Source of the DNA: Chryseobacterium foetidum | GTDB lineage: Bacteria; Bacteroidota; Bacteroidia; Flavobacteriales; Weeksellaceae | Direction: 5' to 3' | NCBI RefSeq assembly: GCF_025457425.1 | Contig: NZ_JAMXIA010000001.1 | Location: 1,488,001 to 1,552,000 of the forward strand | DNA: 64,000 bases | In this document: piece by piece, positions 1 to 6,528 of the stretch | Position numbering within the stretch: position 1 is the first letter of the stretch | Layout of the letters: each line of letters starts with the position of its first letter | Program-made: the position numbers and the translations under genes | Notes under the pieces: model-generated | Told to the model about the DNA's origin: nothing | The model's database searches: none | Seen by the model: only the letters and a program-made list of their open reading frames with translations

Positions 1-1164
1 ACAACAAGACAGGAGCAAGAATATGTGAATTATCAAAGTAAGTATTATACTGCTAATAATAGCGTTCGAAACTGTCAAGCTATAGTTGATAAAACTCGAG
101 AAAGAATTAATGTTGAAAACCTAAAACTGGAATACAACGAAAAATTTCGCTCACATATTAGATACTTAGATCGACAATTTTCTGCTTTCAATGATATTTC
201 GAAAGAGTCATTTAATCGAATAGAAAAACAGTTAACTGAAGAAAAAAACTTTCAAGTGGAATCTTTCATAAAGCAATGTGAATCCTATAATCTTTTAGAT
301 TCTGACGAAAAGGATAAAATTTCGTCGAAAATTATTGCTCTGGAAAATTTAACGGAAGAACATAAAAAAGAAATTGAAAATTCATTCAAAGGTTTTACCA
401 AACATATTTCTAATTTACAAATTGATGTTGATGATGACTTTTTAAGAGGTTGGTATCAAGAACAAAATGAAAAGCTCGCAGAAAAAGTTGAGGACTATGA
501 AGAATTAGCGCAATTAGGAATGGCGATTGAAATTATTGATCATCAATTTAATGTTATGTATTCTCAAATGCAAGATTCTGTTAACGAAATTGAGAGTTAT
601 TCAAAGAAAAATACAGAAATAGCATATAGTTTTAATCAGTTAAAAAATGCTTTCCAACACTTAGAAGGAAATTATAAACTGTTAAAACCATTGTATAGAA
701 CATCTAGAAGAACAAGAGAAATTATTTCTGGAAGTCAAATTGAAAAATATATCAAAGATTTTTTTGAAAATGAATTTAAAAAATATCGAATAGATTTTGA
801 TGTAAATGATTCTTTTAGAGAATATGAGTTTTTTTCTTATGACTCCATAATAAAACCCACATTTCTTAATATTATAAACAATGCTAACTACTGGTTAATT
901 CCTTCAAGTGAAAGGAAAATTAAAATTGAATTAATCGACGATGAAATTAGAATAATGAATTCTGGAGAAAGAATTGATGATTCACAAATTAAAGATATTT
1001 TTAATCTTTTTTATACTAGAAAAAGAGATGGTAGAGGCATTGGATTATATTTAGCAAAGAAAAATTTAAATGCCGTCGGCTATGACATTTATGCAACAAA
1101 TAAAACAGATTATAATAAGCTTAAAGGAGCGTGTTTCGTCATACATAAAACCAAAAAAAACTAA
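1..1164 (+). CDS. Histidine-kinase-like ATP-binding protein, 5' end cut by window edge
   Basis: The reading frame is open to base 1, so the true start lies outside the window; the first in-window start (GTG at 25) is probably internal. Numbered from that GTG, residues ~1-165 are highly charged and coiled-coil-like. Around residue 173 the segment EIIDHQFN looks like a phospho-acceptor H-box. NIINNANYWL near 280-290 matches the N-box, and DGRGIGLYLAKK near 335-345 the G-box of a GHKL (HATPase_c) fold. No membrane segment is visible in the part seen, so it is probably cytosolic. The next gene begins 10 bp downstream and encodes a receiver-like protein, suggesting a phosphorelay pair. Base composition is much more AT-rich than the downstream housekeeping genes, suggesting horizontal transfer. 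The kinase assignment is good; the biological role, possibly defence, is inference. Confidence 0.8.
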   Translation, partial: TTRQEQEYVNYQSKYYTANNSVRNCQAIVDKTRERINVENLKLEYNEKFRSHIRYLDRQFSAFNDISKESFNRIEKQLTEEKNFQVESFIKQCESYNLLDSDEKDKISSKIIALENLTEEHKKEIENSFKGFTKHISNLQIDVDDDFLRGWYQEQNEKLAEKVEDYEELAQLGMAIEIIDHQFNVMYSQMQDSVNEIESYSKKNTEIAYSFNQLKNAFQHLEGNYKLLKPLYRTSRRTREIISGSQIEKYIKDFFENEFKKYRIDFDVNDSFREYEFFSYDSIIKPTFLNIINNANYWLIPSSERKIKIELIDDEIRIMNSGERIDDSQIKDIFNLFYTRKRDGRGIGLYLAKKNLNAVGYDIYATNKTDYNKLKGACFVIHKTKKN

Positions 1165-1174
1165 TACTATAATA

Positions 1175-2866
1175 ATGGATGAGCAAAAAATGTCTGTAGA
1201 AATATCTAAACCGCTTCAAGAGATAAAAAGCTTTCAAGATGTTGCAAAAGCAATAATAAGAGATTCTATACGAAATGCAATATGTATCGACGACAATTAT
1301 TTAGCACCATATTCTGATTCTACAGAGGGCTTAAATACTAATGATCCTAAAAAGTTATATTATTCTTTTCGTAAACAAGGTCATTGTGATTTAGATATTT
1401 ATCAATTTAAAACATTTGATGAATGGCTAGAAAATAATTATATGATTCACAATAAGGATTTGATGGTTTTAGATTGGGAATTAGATGATGGCGAAGAAAA
1501 ATTTAAAAATACACTTTTAATACTTAATGATATAATTTTTGAGAAGAGAATTCCTTTTGTAGTAATCTATACTAATACGGAGGATTTAGATTCAGTATCT
1601 CAAGTCTTATGTGAAAATTATAATTTATACAATTCAACAACTTTTGATGAGTTCGTAAATTTTCTAAAAGAAAAAATTTCGAGATTATCTGATAAAAGTG
1701 AAGATGTTGAACTTTTTTTTGAAGAAAATAGAAAGTTATTTTTTGAACTTATCAAATTTTTTGATAAACGAGAAGAATTATCACAAGAGATAATTCAAAA
1801 ATTTGGAACATTTCTCGATTATAATGATTTGGTAAAATTGTCAAAAAAAATTGTAAGCACAACTAAAGAAAAATTTTTATCTAAAGAAAACATTGTTGAA
1901 TCTCTTCTAGTTATAGCTAATCTTATCTTTAGTGTAAATTTGCAAGATGATGCAAAAAAAACAATCAACAAAAGAATTGAAATTGTTAAAGATTGCTACT
2001 TAATTAACGGCATAATAGTTCTTATTTTGCACAAAAGCGGAAACGAAGATGGTGTTGAGCCAGAAAATCTTTTTAACGTCTTTAGTGAAGCAATTTATAC
2101 AAATCCTCATAGTATAATTAATTTAGTTTCTTTAGAATTGAAAGACAAGTTAAGAGAAGATTTTTCAAAAATTGGTACAAAATTTAATTTGATTGATGAA
2201 CGGGCATTTCTATATCACGCAAATAATTATTCTATCCAAAATGGTGAAAATAAAGAATTTGACAAAACCTCCTTCGTTAATTTTATAATTCAATATTGGA
2301 TGAATGAGCTAGCGCAATATAATTTAGACTTAGATTTAAAATCTATTCTCATTCTAGAAGAGAGATTACAAGATATATATGTCGATAATGATTTACATGA
2401 TAAGCTTAGTCAGTATGCTCATATGGTGTCAAGTGTAAATATTGAAAACAGGAGAAATAAAAAACTAACTTTTGGTGATATTTTTAAGTCTGATGATAAA
2501 TATTTTTTATGTATAACACCACTTTGTGATTGTTTAAATCCTAGTAAAATTGATTTTCAGTTTTATTTTATTACAGGAAAAAAAATAAATAATAAATCAG
2601 CTTTAGAAAATGCGGAACAAGGATTTTATTCTTTTGTTAATTTTAATGATGAATTTATTGCAATAGAATGGAAATGTAAACCCTTTACATCATACATATC
2701 AGAGTCTGATAATAATGTTAAATCTCTAAATTTAACGTATGCAAACGTACCATTAGAATTAAAGCATGTAACTATTTTAAAGGAAAACTATGCACAAAGA
2801 ATCGCAAACAATTCTTTTGGATATGGTTATAGGGTTGGTGTCGATTTTCCTCATATAAAATCTTAA
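1175..2866 (+). CDS. Receiver-like protein with large C-terminal domain of unknown function
   Basis: The frame is open further upstream, but the ATG at 1175, 10 bp after the preceding stop, gives a 563-residue protein and avoids overlap with the kinase gene. Residues ~15-150 resemble a response-regulator receiver: AICIDDN supplies an acidic pocket, MVLDWELDD a candidate phospho-acceptor Asp, and FVVIYTNT a third strand ending in Thr. A clear conserved Lys at the end of the fold is not obvious, so it may be atypical. Residues ~170-560 match no family I recognise; they include helical, charged stretches and a segment FLCITPLCDCLNPS near 440-453. It pairs with the upstream ATPase, probably in one operon, and is just as AT-rich. 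A two-component-like signalling or defence module is plausible but unproven. Confidence 0.7.
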   Translation: MDEQKMSVEISKPLQEIKSFQDVAKAIIRDSIRNAICIDDNYLAPYSDSTEGLNTNDPKKLYYSFRKQGHCDLDIYQFKTFDEWLENNYMIHNKDLMVLDWELDDGEEKFKNTLLILNDIIFEKRIPFVVIYTNTEDLDSVSQVLCENYNLYNSTTFDEFVNFLKEKISRLSDKSEDVELFFEENRKLFFELIKFFDKREELSQEIIQKFGTFLDYNDLVKLSKKIVSTTKEKFLSKENIVESLLVIANLIFSVNLQDDAKKTINKRIEIVKDCYLINGIIVLILHKSGNEDGVEPENLFNVFSEAIYTNPHSIINLVSLELKDKLREDFSKIGTKFNLIDERAFLYHANNYSIQNGENKEFDKTSFVNFIIQYWMNELAQYNLDLDLKSILILEERLQDIYVDNDLHDKLSQYAHMVSSVNIENRRNKKLTFGDIFKSDDKYFLCITPLCDCLNPSKIDFQFYFITGKKINNKSALENAEQGFYSFVNFNDEFIAIEWKCKPFTSYISESDNNVKSLNLTYANVPLELKHVTILKENYAQRIANNSFGYGYRVGVDFPHIKS

Positions 2867-2870
2867 AATA

Positions 2871-2908
2871 AAAGGGAAGTCAAATAAATTGAATTCCCTT
2901 TAGTTTTA
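2871..2908. terminator. Bidirectional terminator between island genes and tmRNA
   Basis: AAAGGGAA and TTCCCTTT form an 8-bp stem followed by a T-rich tract on the plus strand and an A/T-rich tract on the other. It separates the plus-strand receiver gene from the minus-strand tmRNA that ends just beyond it. Confidence 0.6.
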
Positions 2909-2912
2909 AATG

Positions 2913-3309
2913 TGGAGTTGGAGGGATTCGAACCCTCGTCCAAACAAGCAATACATAAGATTTCTACATGCTTATTTTACTATTGGTTTTCGACTGGAGG
3001 CAGAGAGCAAACACCCAACTTCCAGCTTATCTTCTGAGGTTTTCGAGTCTCGGCCGAAGCTTCCGAAACCTTATTTCTGCATTACTATATCTCAGAATCA
3101 AACGCCGCAGAACAGAGCATTTGTGAGACATCTTGCTTCCTTACTGTCTTCGGGAAAGCGCTTGAAATCTTACTTTATTCGGATTAAGCTGCAAGAGCGA
3201 ACTCTTCGTTGCCAGTTAAAATTGTGTAGCAAGGGATTTAAGAGATCGCGCTACGGTTCTCTGCATGCTTACTTACCCATTGACCTTGCTGTCGAAACCA
3301 GTCAACCCC
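2913..3309 (-). ncRNA. ssrA: Transfer-messenger RNA (tmRNA)
   Basis: Read on the minus strand, the gene begins GGGGTTGACTGGTTTCGACA, the conserved tmRNA 5' end. It ends with a tRNA-like T arm (GGTTCGAATCCC) and CAACTCC, which pairs with the 5' GGGGTTG (one G-U), followed by discriminator A. CCA is not encoded. The internal tag frame at 3184-3213 reads GNEEFALAA then TAA, with the typical ALAA proteolysis signal. tmRNA with SmpB rescues stalled ribosomes and tags the nascent chain for ClpXP-type proteases. Its 3' end faces the AT-rich gene pair, and ssrA 3' ends are common integrase targets. Confidence 0.96.
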
Positions 3310-3440
3310 ATGTTTAAGTGAAGACAAAGATACAATTTTTTGTTTACATTTTATTCATATTAAATAAAGCTTGGAGAATTGCTAAAAAGAATTGATTTGT
3401 AGAGAACTTTTTAAGCCTTATTATTCCTACCCTAAACCTA

Positions 3441-3628
3441 AGGGCCTGTTTAAATTTTTATCAAATCAATAATAATGGTGTAATAACTCTTCGACAGGCT
3501 CAGAGTGACACCGTTAAATTGAGCGGTTAGCATTAGATTTGTCAGTCTGAGCCTATCGAAGACTCAATTAATCAAAACAGTAAAAATCAATATAATCTAA
3601 CTTTTTTAATAATATATAAATAGGCTCT
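3441..3628. repeat. MITE-like dispersed repeat, copy 1 (degenerate, with nested hairpin)
   Basis: The ends AGGGCCTGTTTAAATTT and ATAAATAGGCTCT resemble the terminal inverted repeats of the elements at 8753-8903 and 37090-37241. The middle is diverged and carries the separate inverted repeat at 3487-3566. The stretch from 3310 to 3746 holds no gene that I can see. Confidence 0.5.
3487..3566. repeat. Large imperfect inverted repeat (TTCGACAGGCTCAG type)
   Basis: Arms CTCTTCGACAGGCTCAGAGTG (3487-3507) and its approximate complement CAGTCTGAGCCTATCGAAGA (3543-3562) flank a ~35-bp centre. A structured RNA or REP-like palindrome is likely; it lies inside the degenerate repeat copy 1. Confidence 0.6.
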
Positions 3629-3746
3629 AATGTTGAAAATGTCTTGAAAACTTTATCAGATTATACCGATTAAGGGCTAATGGAAAGGTAAATTAATCTA
3701 CATCTGAAACGAATTTAAAATAAAATCAATTTTTAATTAGAAATTC

Positions 3747-3777
3747 TTTGGTAATCAATAATAAATTTCTATTTTTG
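3747..3777 (+). promoter_or_regulatory. Bacteroidetes-type promoter of rpsU
   Basis: TTTG at 3747-3750 and TATTTTTG at 3770-3777 are spaced by 19 bp, matching the -33/-7 consensus of Bacteroidetes sigma-ABfr. The rpsU start codon is 23 bp downstream. Confidence 0.65.
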
Positions 3778-3800
3778 CAATCCAAAATGAGATGTAATTT

Positions 3801-3998
3801 ATGTTAATAATTCCAGTAAAAGACGGAGAGTCTATCGACAGAGCACTTAAAAAATATAAGAGAAAATTTGACAAAACAGGTACTGTTCGTCAATTGAGAT
3901 CAAGACAGGCTTTTATTAAGCCGTCTGTAACTTTAAGACAGGCAAGACTTAAAGCTGCTCACAAGCAAGTAAATCTTAGCAAAGAAGAGCAGGCTTAA
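3801..3998 (+). CDS. rpsU: 30S ribosomal protein bS21
   Basis: The 65-residue protein begins MLIIPVKDGESIDRALKKYK and is rich in Lys and Arg, which is the bS21 signature and normal length. bS21 sits near the anti-Shine-Dalgarno region of the small subunit; in Bacteroidetes it is thought to contribute to sequestering the 16S tail, fitting the weak Shine-Dalgarno use in the phylum. It has its own upstream promoter and a terminator hairpin directly after the stop. The order rpsU, xer, hpf, tRNAs is, as far as I know, common in Flavobacteriia. Confidence 0.97.
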   Translation: MLIIPVKDGESIDRALKKYKRKFDKTGTVRQLRSRQAFIKPSVTLRQARLKAAHKQVNLSKEEQA

Positions 3999-4021
3999 GA
4001 AATTTTCTTAACTCGCATACT

Positions 4022-4068
4022 AAATTCACTCTTTAAATAGTTATATTTATTGAGTGAATTTTTTGTTT
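4022..4068 (+). terminator. Rho-independent terminator of rpsU
   Basis: AAATTCACTC pairs with GAGTGAATTT across a 20-base loop and is followed by TTTTGTTTT. It contains a GTG that would otherwise extend the next gene, which argues for starting that gene at 4081. Confidence 0.7.
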
Positions 4069-4080
4069 TCACACTTTTTT

Positions 4081-4968
4081 ATGATTGACAAATTCCTTCA
4101 ATACATATCGTTCGAAAAACGTTATTCTCCACACACCGTAACGAGCTACAAAAAAGATTTGGAAGATTTTTATGAATTCTACCTTCGTACTGAAGGTTCA
4201 GAAAATCTTTTAAAAGCAGACAAAAAAATTATCCGCAACTTCATCGTAGAACTCAGCGAAAAAAATATCGCCAAAAGAAGCATCAACAGGAAAGTTTCTA
4301 CCCTACGCAGTTTCTATAAATTTTTACTGAAGATTCAGGAGATTAAAGTTTCACCTGTGGAAAATATCAGTTCAATTAAGTTTTACGCCGAAAAGCAAAT
4401 TCCAATTTCCAGTGATGAAATGAAAAATCTTGATGAGAAAATTTCTTTGGAAACAGACAACCTGCTGGAACACTGTATCATTGAAACACTTTACCAGACC
4501 GGCATCCGGAAAGCCGAACTTTGTGGCTTGATATTTGAAAATGTAAACCTAGGAGCACAGGAGCTGAAGATCATAGGAAAAGGAAACAAGGAACGCTACA
4601 TCCCCATTTCGGAGAAACTTACCCAACTTTTATCTGACTATTTAAATATCAGAAAACCAAAGGAAAACTTTGGTGCTTATTTTTTCGTCAATAAAAACGG
4701 TAAAAAACTCACCGAAAAATTTGTTTACCTAACCGTTAATAAGTATCTTAGTCTTGTAACTTCTAAGGAAAAAAAGAGCCCGCATATTTTAAGACACAGC
4801 TTTGCTACACATGTTTTAGATAACGGGGCAGAAATTTCCAAAGTAAAAAAGATATTAGGACATTCAAGTCTTGCCAGTACTCAAGTCTATACGAATGCCA
4901 ATATAGAGCAATTGAAAAAAGTGTTTAATCTGGCTCATCCACGAGCCGCAAAAAAAGAAGAATTATGA
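4081..4968 (+). CDS. xerC: Tyrosine recombinase XerC/XerD family
   Basis: This 295-residue site-specific recombinase acts in chromosome dimer resolution at dif. The N-terminal SAM-like DNA-binding domain (FLQYISFEKRYSPHTVTSYK) spans residues ~1-85. The catalytic domain shows the expected set: Arg in TGIRKAEL, Lys in GKGNKERYIPI, HILRHSFATHVL, LGHSS and Tyr in QVYTNANI. The frame opens at a GTG at 4054, but that lies inside the rpsU terminator; the ATG at 4081 gives the usual N-terminus. The stop overlaps the hpf start (ATGA). Whether it is the XerC or the XerD partner cannot be decided here. Its neighbours are housekeeping genes, so it is unlikely to be the integrase of the island next to ssrA. 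Confidence 0.9.
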   Translation: MIDKFLQYISFEKRYSPHTVTSYKKDLEDFYEFYLRTEGSENLLKADKKIIRNFIVELSEKNIAKRSINRKVSTLRSFYKFLLKIQEIKVSPVENISSIKFYAEKQIPISSDEMKNLDEKISLETDNLLEHCIIETLYQTGIRKAELCGLIFENVNLGAQELKIIGKGNKERYIPISEKLTQLLSDYLNIRKPKENFGAYFFVNKNGKKLTEKFVYLTVNKYLSLVTSKEKKSPHILRHSFATHVLDNGAEISKVKKILGHSSLASTQVYTNANIEQLKKVFNLAHPRAAKKEEL

Positions 4969-5255
4969 AGATCACAGTACAGTCAATTGGTTTAACGCCA
5001 CACGCACCATTAGAAGATCACATTGAAAAAAAAGTAAACAAACTTGCTACGTTTTACGACAAAATTCAGGATTGTAAAGTTTTCCTGAAAGTAGAAAACA
5101 CTTCAGACAGAGAAAACAAAACAACCGAGCTTATTTTAGCCGTTCCGGGTGACGATATCGTTGTAAAAAAGACCTGCACAAGCTTTGAAGAAAGCCTTGA
5201 TCAGTGTGTGGATACAGCTAAGAAGCTATTAATCAAGAAAAAAGAATTAGCTTAG
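4965..5255 (+). CDS. hpf: Ribosome hibernation promoting factor / RaiA family
   Basis: The 96-residue protein starts MKITVQSIGLTPHAPLEDHI and has the short HPF/YfiA fold: an N-terminal strand, a helix with Lys-rich basic face (EKKVNKLATFYDKI), a strand pair and a C-terminal helix ending in KKLLIKKKELA. The family binds the decoding and P-site region of idle 30S subunits and blocks translation in stationary phase. It lacks the long C-terminal dimerisation domain of long HPF. Translation is likely coupled to the recombinase gene through the ATGA overlap. Confidence 0.93.
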   Translation: MKITVQSIGLTPHAPLEDHIEKKVNKLATFYDKIQDCKVFLKVENTSDRENKTTELILAVPGDDIVVKKTCTSFEESLDQCVDTAKKLLIKKKELA

Positions 5256-5284
5256 TAAAAAAGTTAAAAAAAACATACTAAAAA

Positions 5285-5316
5285 TTTGAGAATTCAAAAA
5301 ATCCGTTCTATATTTG
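5285..5316 (+). promoter_or_regulatory. Promoter of the tRNA cluster
   Basis: TTTG at 5285-5288 and TATATTTG at 5309-5316 are spaced by 20 bp, matching the Bacteroidetes consensus; the first tRNA begins 47 bp downstream. Confidence 0.65.
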
Positions 5317-5362
5317 CACACGCAAAAAAGGAACAGCGATCTTTTGAATTCTTTTTTATTAT

Positions 5363-5436
5363 GCTTCCATAGCTCAGCTGGCCAGAGCACGTGATTTGTA
5401 ATCTCGGGGTCGTGGGTTCGAATCCCTCTGGAAGCT
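5363..5436 (+). tRNA. tRNA-Thr (TGT), copy 1
   Basis: The 74-nt cloverleaf has acceptor GCTTCCA/TGGAAGC, D stem GCTC/GAGC, anticodon loop TTTGTAA (TGT, Thr) and T loop TTCGAAT. The CCA end is not encoded. The anticodon stem CGTGA/TCTCG and T stem GTGGG/CCCTC each contain one T-T mismatch, repeated exactly in copy 2. Confidence 0.93.
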
Positions 5437-5453
5437 CATTTTAATATAAACTC

Positions 5454-5534
5454 GGGGAGATTCCAGAGTGGCTAAATGGGACTGACTGTAACTCAGTTGC
5501 TTCGGCTTCGTAGGTTCGAATCCTGCTCTCCCCA
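5454..5534 (+). tRNA. tRNA-Tyr (GTA), copy 1
   Basis: The 81-nt class II tRNA has acceptor GGGGAGA/TCTCCCC, anticodon loop containing GTA, and a long variable arm GCTTCGGC as expected for bacterial tRNA-Tyr. It lies 17 bp after tRNA-Thr. Confidence 0.95.
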
Positions 5535-5556
5535 CTGTTTATATTGATAAAAAAAC

Positions 5557-5587
5557 TTGCAGGTTTAGAATGAAATTCCTAAGTTTG
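5557..5587 (+). promoter_or_regulatory. Internal promoter before tRNA-Gly, copy 1
   Basis: TTG at 5557-5559 and TAAGTTTG at 5580-5587 are spaced by 20 bp. The same pair with the same spacing recurs at 5982-6012 although the DNA between has diverged, which supports function. Confidence 0.65.
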
Positions 5588-5620
5588 CAGACCGTTACCA
5601 ATGATTTTGGAAACAAAATT

Positions 5621-5693
5621 GCGGAAGTAGCTCAGTTGGTAGAGCGTCAGCCTTCCAAGCTGAATGTCGCGAGTTCGACCCTCGTCTTCCGCT
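5621..5693 (+). tRNA. tRNA-Gly (TCC), copy 1
   Basis: The 73-nt cloverleaf has acceptor GCGGAAG/CTTCCGC, D arm AGCTCAGTTGGTAGAGC and anticodon TCC in the loop CTTCCAA. CCA is not encoded. Confidence 0.95.
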
Positions 5694-5697
5694 CAAA

Positions 5698-5730
5698 GAT
5701 CACACCTCATCAGGGTGATTTTTTTTTCAC
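5698..5730 (+). terminator. Terminator after tRNA-Gly copy 1
   Basis: ATCACACC pairs with GGGTGAT (one bulge) around TCATCA and is followed by nine T residues. Confidence 0.7.
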
Positions 5731-5787
5731 TGCTGAATTGTTGCAGAGTAGCTTTTCTCTCAGCCTTCAGTTTAGAATTATTAAAAC

Positions 5788-5861
5788 GCTTCCATAGCTC
5801 AGCTGGCCAGAGCACGTGATTTGTAATCTCGGGGTCGTGGGTTCGAATCCCTCTGGAAGCT
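5788..5861 (+). tRNA. tRNA-Thr (TGT), copy 2
   Basis: Identical in sequence to the copy at 5363-5436, including both T-T stem mismatches. No new terminal structure or CCA is present. Confidence 0.93.
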
Positions 5862-5878
5862 CATTTTAATATAAACTC

Positions 5879-5959
5879 GGGGAGATTCCAGAGTGGCTAA
5901 ATGGGACTGACTGTAACTCAGTTGCTTCGGCTTCGTAGGTTCGAATCCTGCTCTCCCCA
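5879..5959 (+). tRNA. tRNA-Tyr (GTA), copy 2
   Basis: Identical to the copy at 5454-5534, with the same long variable arm and the same 17-bp spacer after tRNA-Thr. Confidence 0.95.
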
Positions 5960-5981
5960 CGGTTTATATTACAAATAAAAC

Positions 5982-6012
5982 TTGCAGATTCAAAGGGTTT
6001 TCCTTAAGTTTG
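5982..6012 (+). promoter_or_regulatory. Internal promoter before tRNA-Gly, copy 2
   Basis: TTG at 5982-5984 and TAAGTTTG at 6005-6012 with 20-bp spacing, matching the promoter before the first tRNA-Gly. Confidence 0.65.
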
Positions 6013-6046
6013 CAAAGCGTTTACCAATAATTTTGGAAACAAAATT

Positions 6047-6119
6047 GCGGAAGTAGCTCAGTTGGTAGAGCGTCAGCCTTCCAAGCTGAATGTCGCGAGT
6101 TCGACCCTCGTCTTCCGCT
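6047..6119 (+). tRNA. tRNA-Gly (TCC), copy 2
   Basis: Identical to the copy at 5621-5693; the anticodon loop is CTTCCAA. Confidence 0.95.
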
Positions 6120-6123
6120 CAAC

Positions 6124-6156
6124 AAAAATCACGCTTCTGGTGTGATTTTTTGTTTA
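6124..6156 (+). terminator. Terminator-like hairpin after tRNA-Gly copy 2
   Basis: AAATCACGC and GTGTGATTT form a stem around TTCTG followed by a T-rich run. The next tRNA starts directly after, so read-through or partial termination is possible. Confidence 0.55.
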
Positions 6157-6158
6157 AG

Positions 6159-6230
6159 GCCGACTTAGCTCAGCGGTAGAGTGCTTCCTTGGTAAGGAAG
6201 AGGTCACGGGTTCAAGTCCCGTAGTTGGCT
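6159..6230 (+). tRNA. tRNA-Thr (GGT)
   Basis: The 72-nt cloverleaf has acceptor GCCGACT/AGTTGGC (one G-T), anticodon stem CTTCC/GGAAG and loop TTGGTAA giving GGT (Thr). The T arm is ACGGG-TTCAAGT-CCCGT. It is not part of the duplicated triplet. Confidence 0.95.
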
Positions 6231-6237
6231 CACAGCA

Positions 6238-6267
6238 AATCCCGATTCTGTCGGGATTTTTTTTTGT
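6238..6267 (+). terminator. Terminator of the tRNA cluster
   Basis: AAATCCCGA pairs with TCGGGATTT around TTCTG and is followed by a long T run. Confidence 0.85.
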
Positions 6268-6337
6268 TTCTTGTAGTTTATATGCAACATTATACTTTTG
6301 ATAAAGCCGATTTAACAAAAAATAACACTGAGATTTT

Positions 6338-6389
6338 CACAAAGAGCACAATGATTGTGAACCTCGTGAAAAACTTTGTGCTCCTTGTG
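6338..6389. repeat. Imperfect inverted repeat in the tRNA/response-regulator gap
   Basis: CACAAAGAGCACAA (6338-6351) pairs with TTGTGCTCCTTGTG (6376-6389) with one mismatch. It lies in the AT-rich gap 6267-6528, which otherwise shows no convincing gene. Confidence 0.5.
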
Positions 6390-6528
6390 CTTAAATTAAA
6401 CAGAGGATTTTTAAATTATCTTAGATTGTGGACAGTCAAATTAAAATTTAATTAAACCTTCCTCTCAAATCCCATTTTCAATCCACATCAAAAATTTTTT
6501 TTCTACTTTAGTAAAAAATTAGTTCCTG

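Larger units (their letters stand above)
5363..6119 (+). repeat. Tandem duplication of the Thr-Tyr-Gly tRNA triplet
   Basis: Bases 5363-5693 and 5788-6119 hold the same three tRNAs in the same order with identical gene sequences and near-identical Thr-Tyr spacers. The Tyr-Gly spacer and the terminator have diverged. A tandem duplication of a ~425-bp unit followed by drift explains this. Confidence 0.9.

Noticed and set aside
2910..3317. Plus-strand ORF of 135 codons
   Set aside because: It is antisense to tmRNA; its start WSWRDSNPRP is the translated complement of the tmRNA T arm and acceptor.
4054..4080. Upstream GTG start for the recombinase gene
   Set aside because: It lies within the rpsU terminator hairpin; the ATG at 4081 gives the standard XerC/D N-terminus.
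4081..4968. Integrase of the island next to ssrA
   Set aside because: It is flanked by rpsU and hpf in a housekeeping arrangement, on the far side of tmRNA, and fits chromosomal XerC/D.
5570..5797. Plus-strand ORF of 75 codons
   Set aside because: It runs through tRNA-Gly and its terminator, so it is not a protein gene.
6225..6455. Plus-strand ORF of 76 codons
   Set aside because: It overlaps the end of tRNA-Thr(GGT), its terminator and an inverted repeat; the composition is non-coding.
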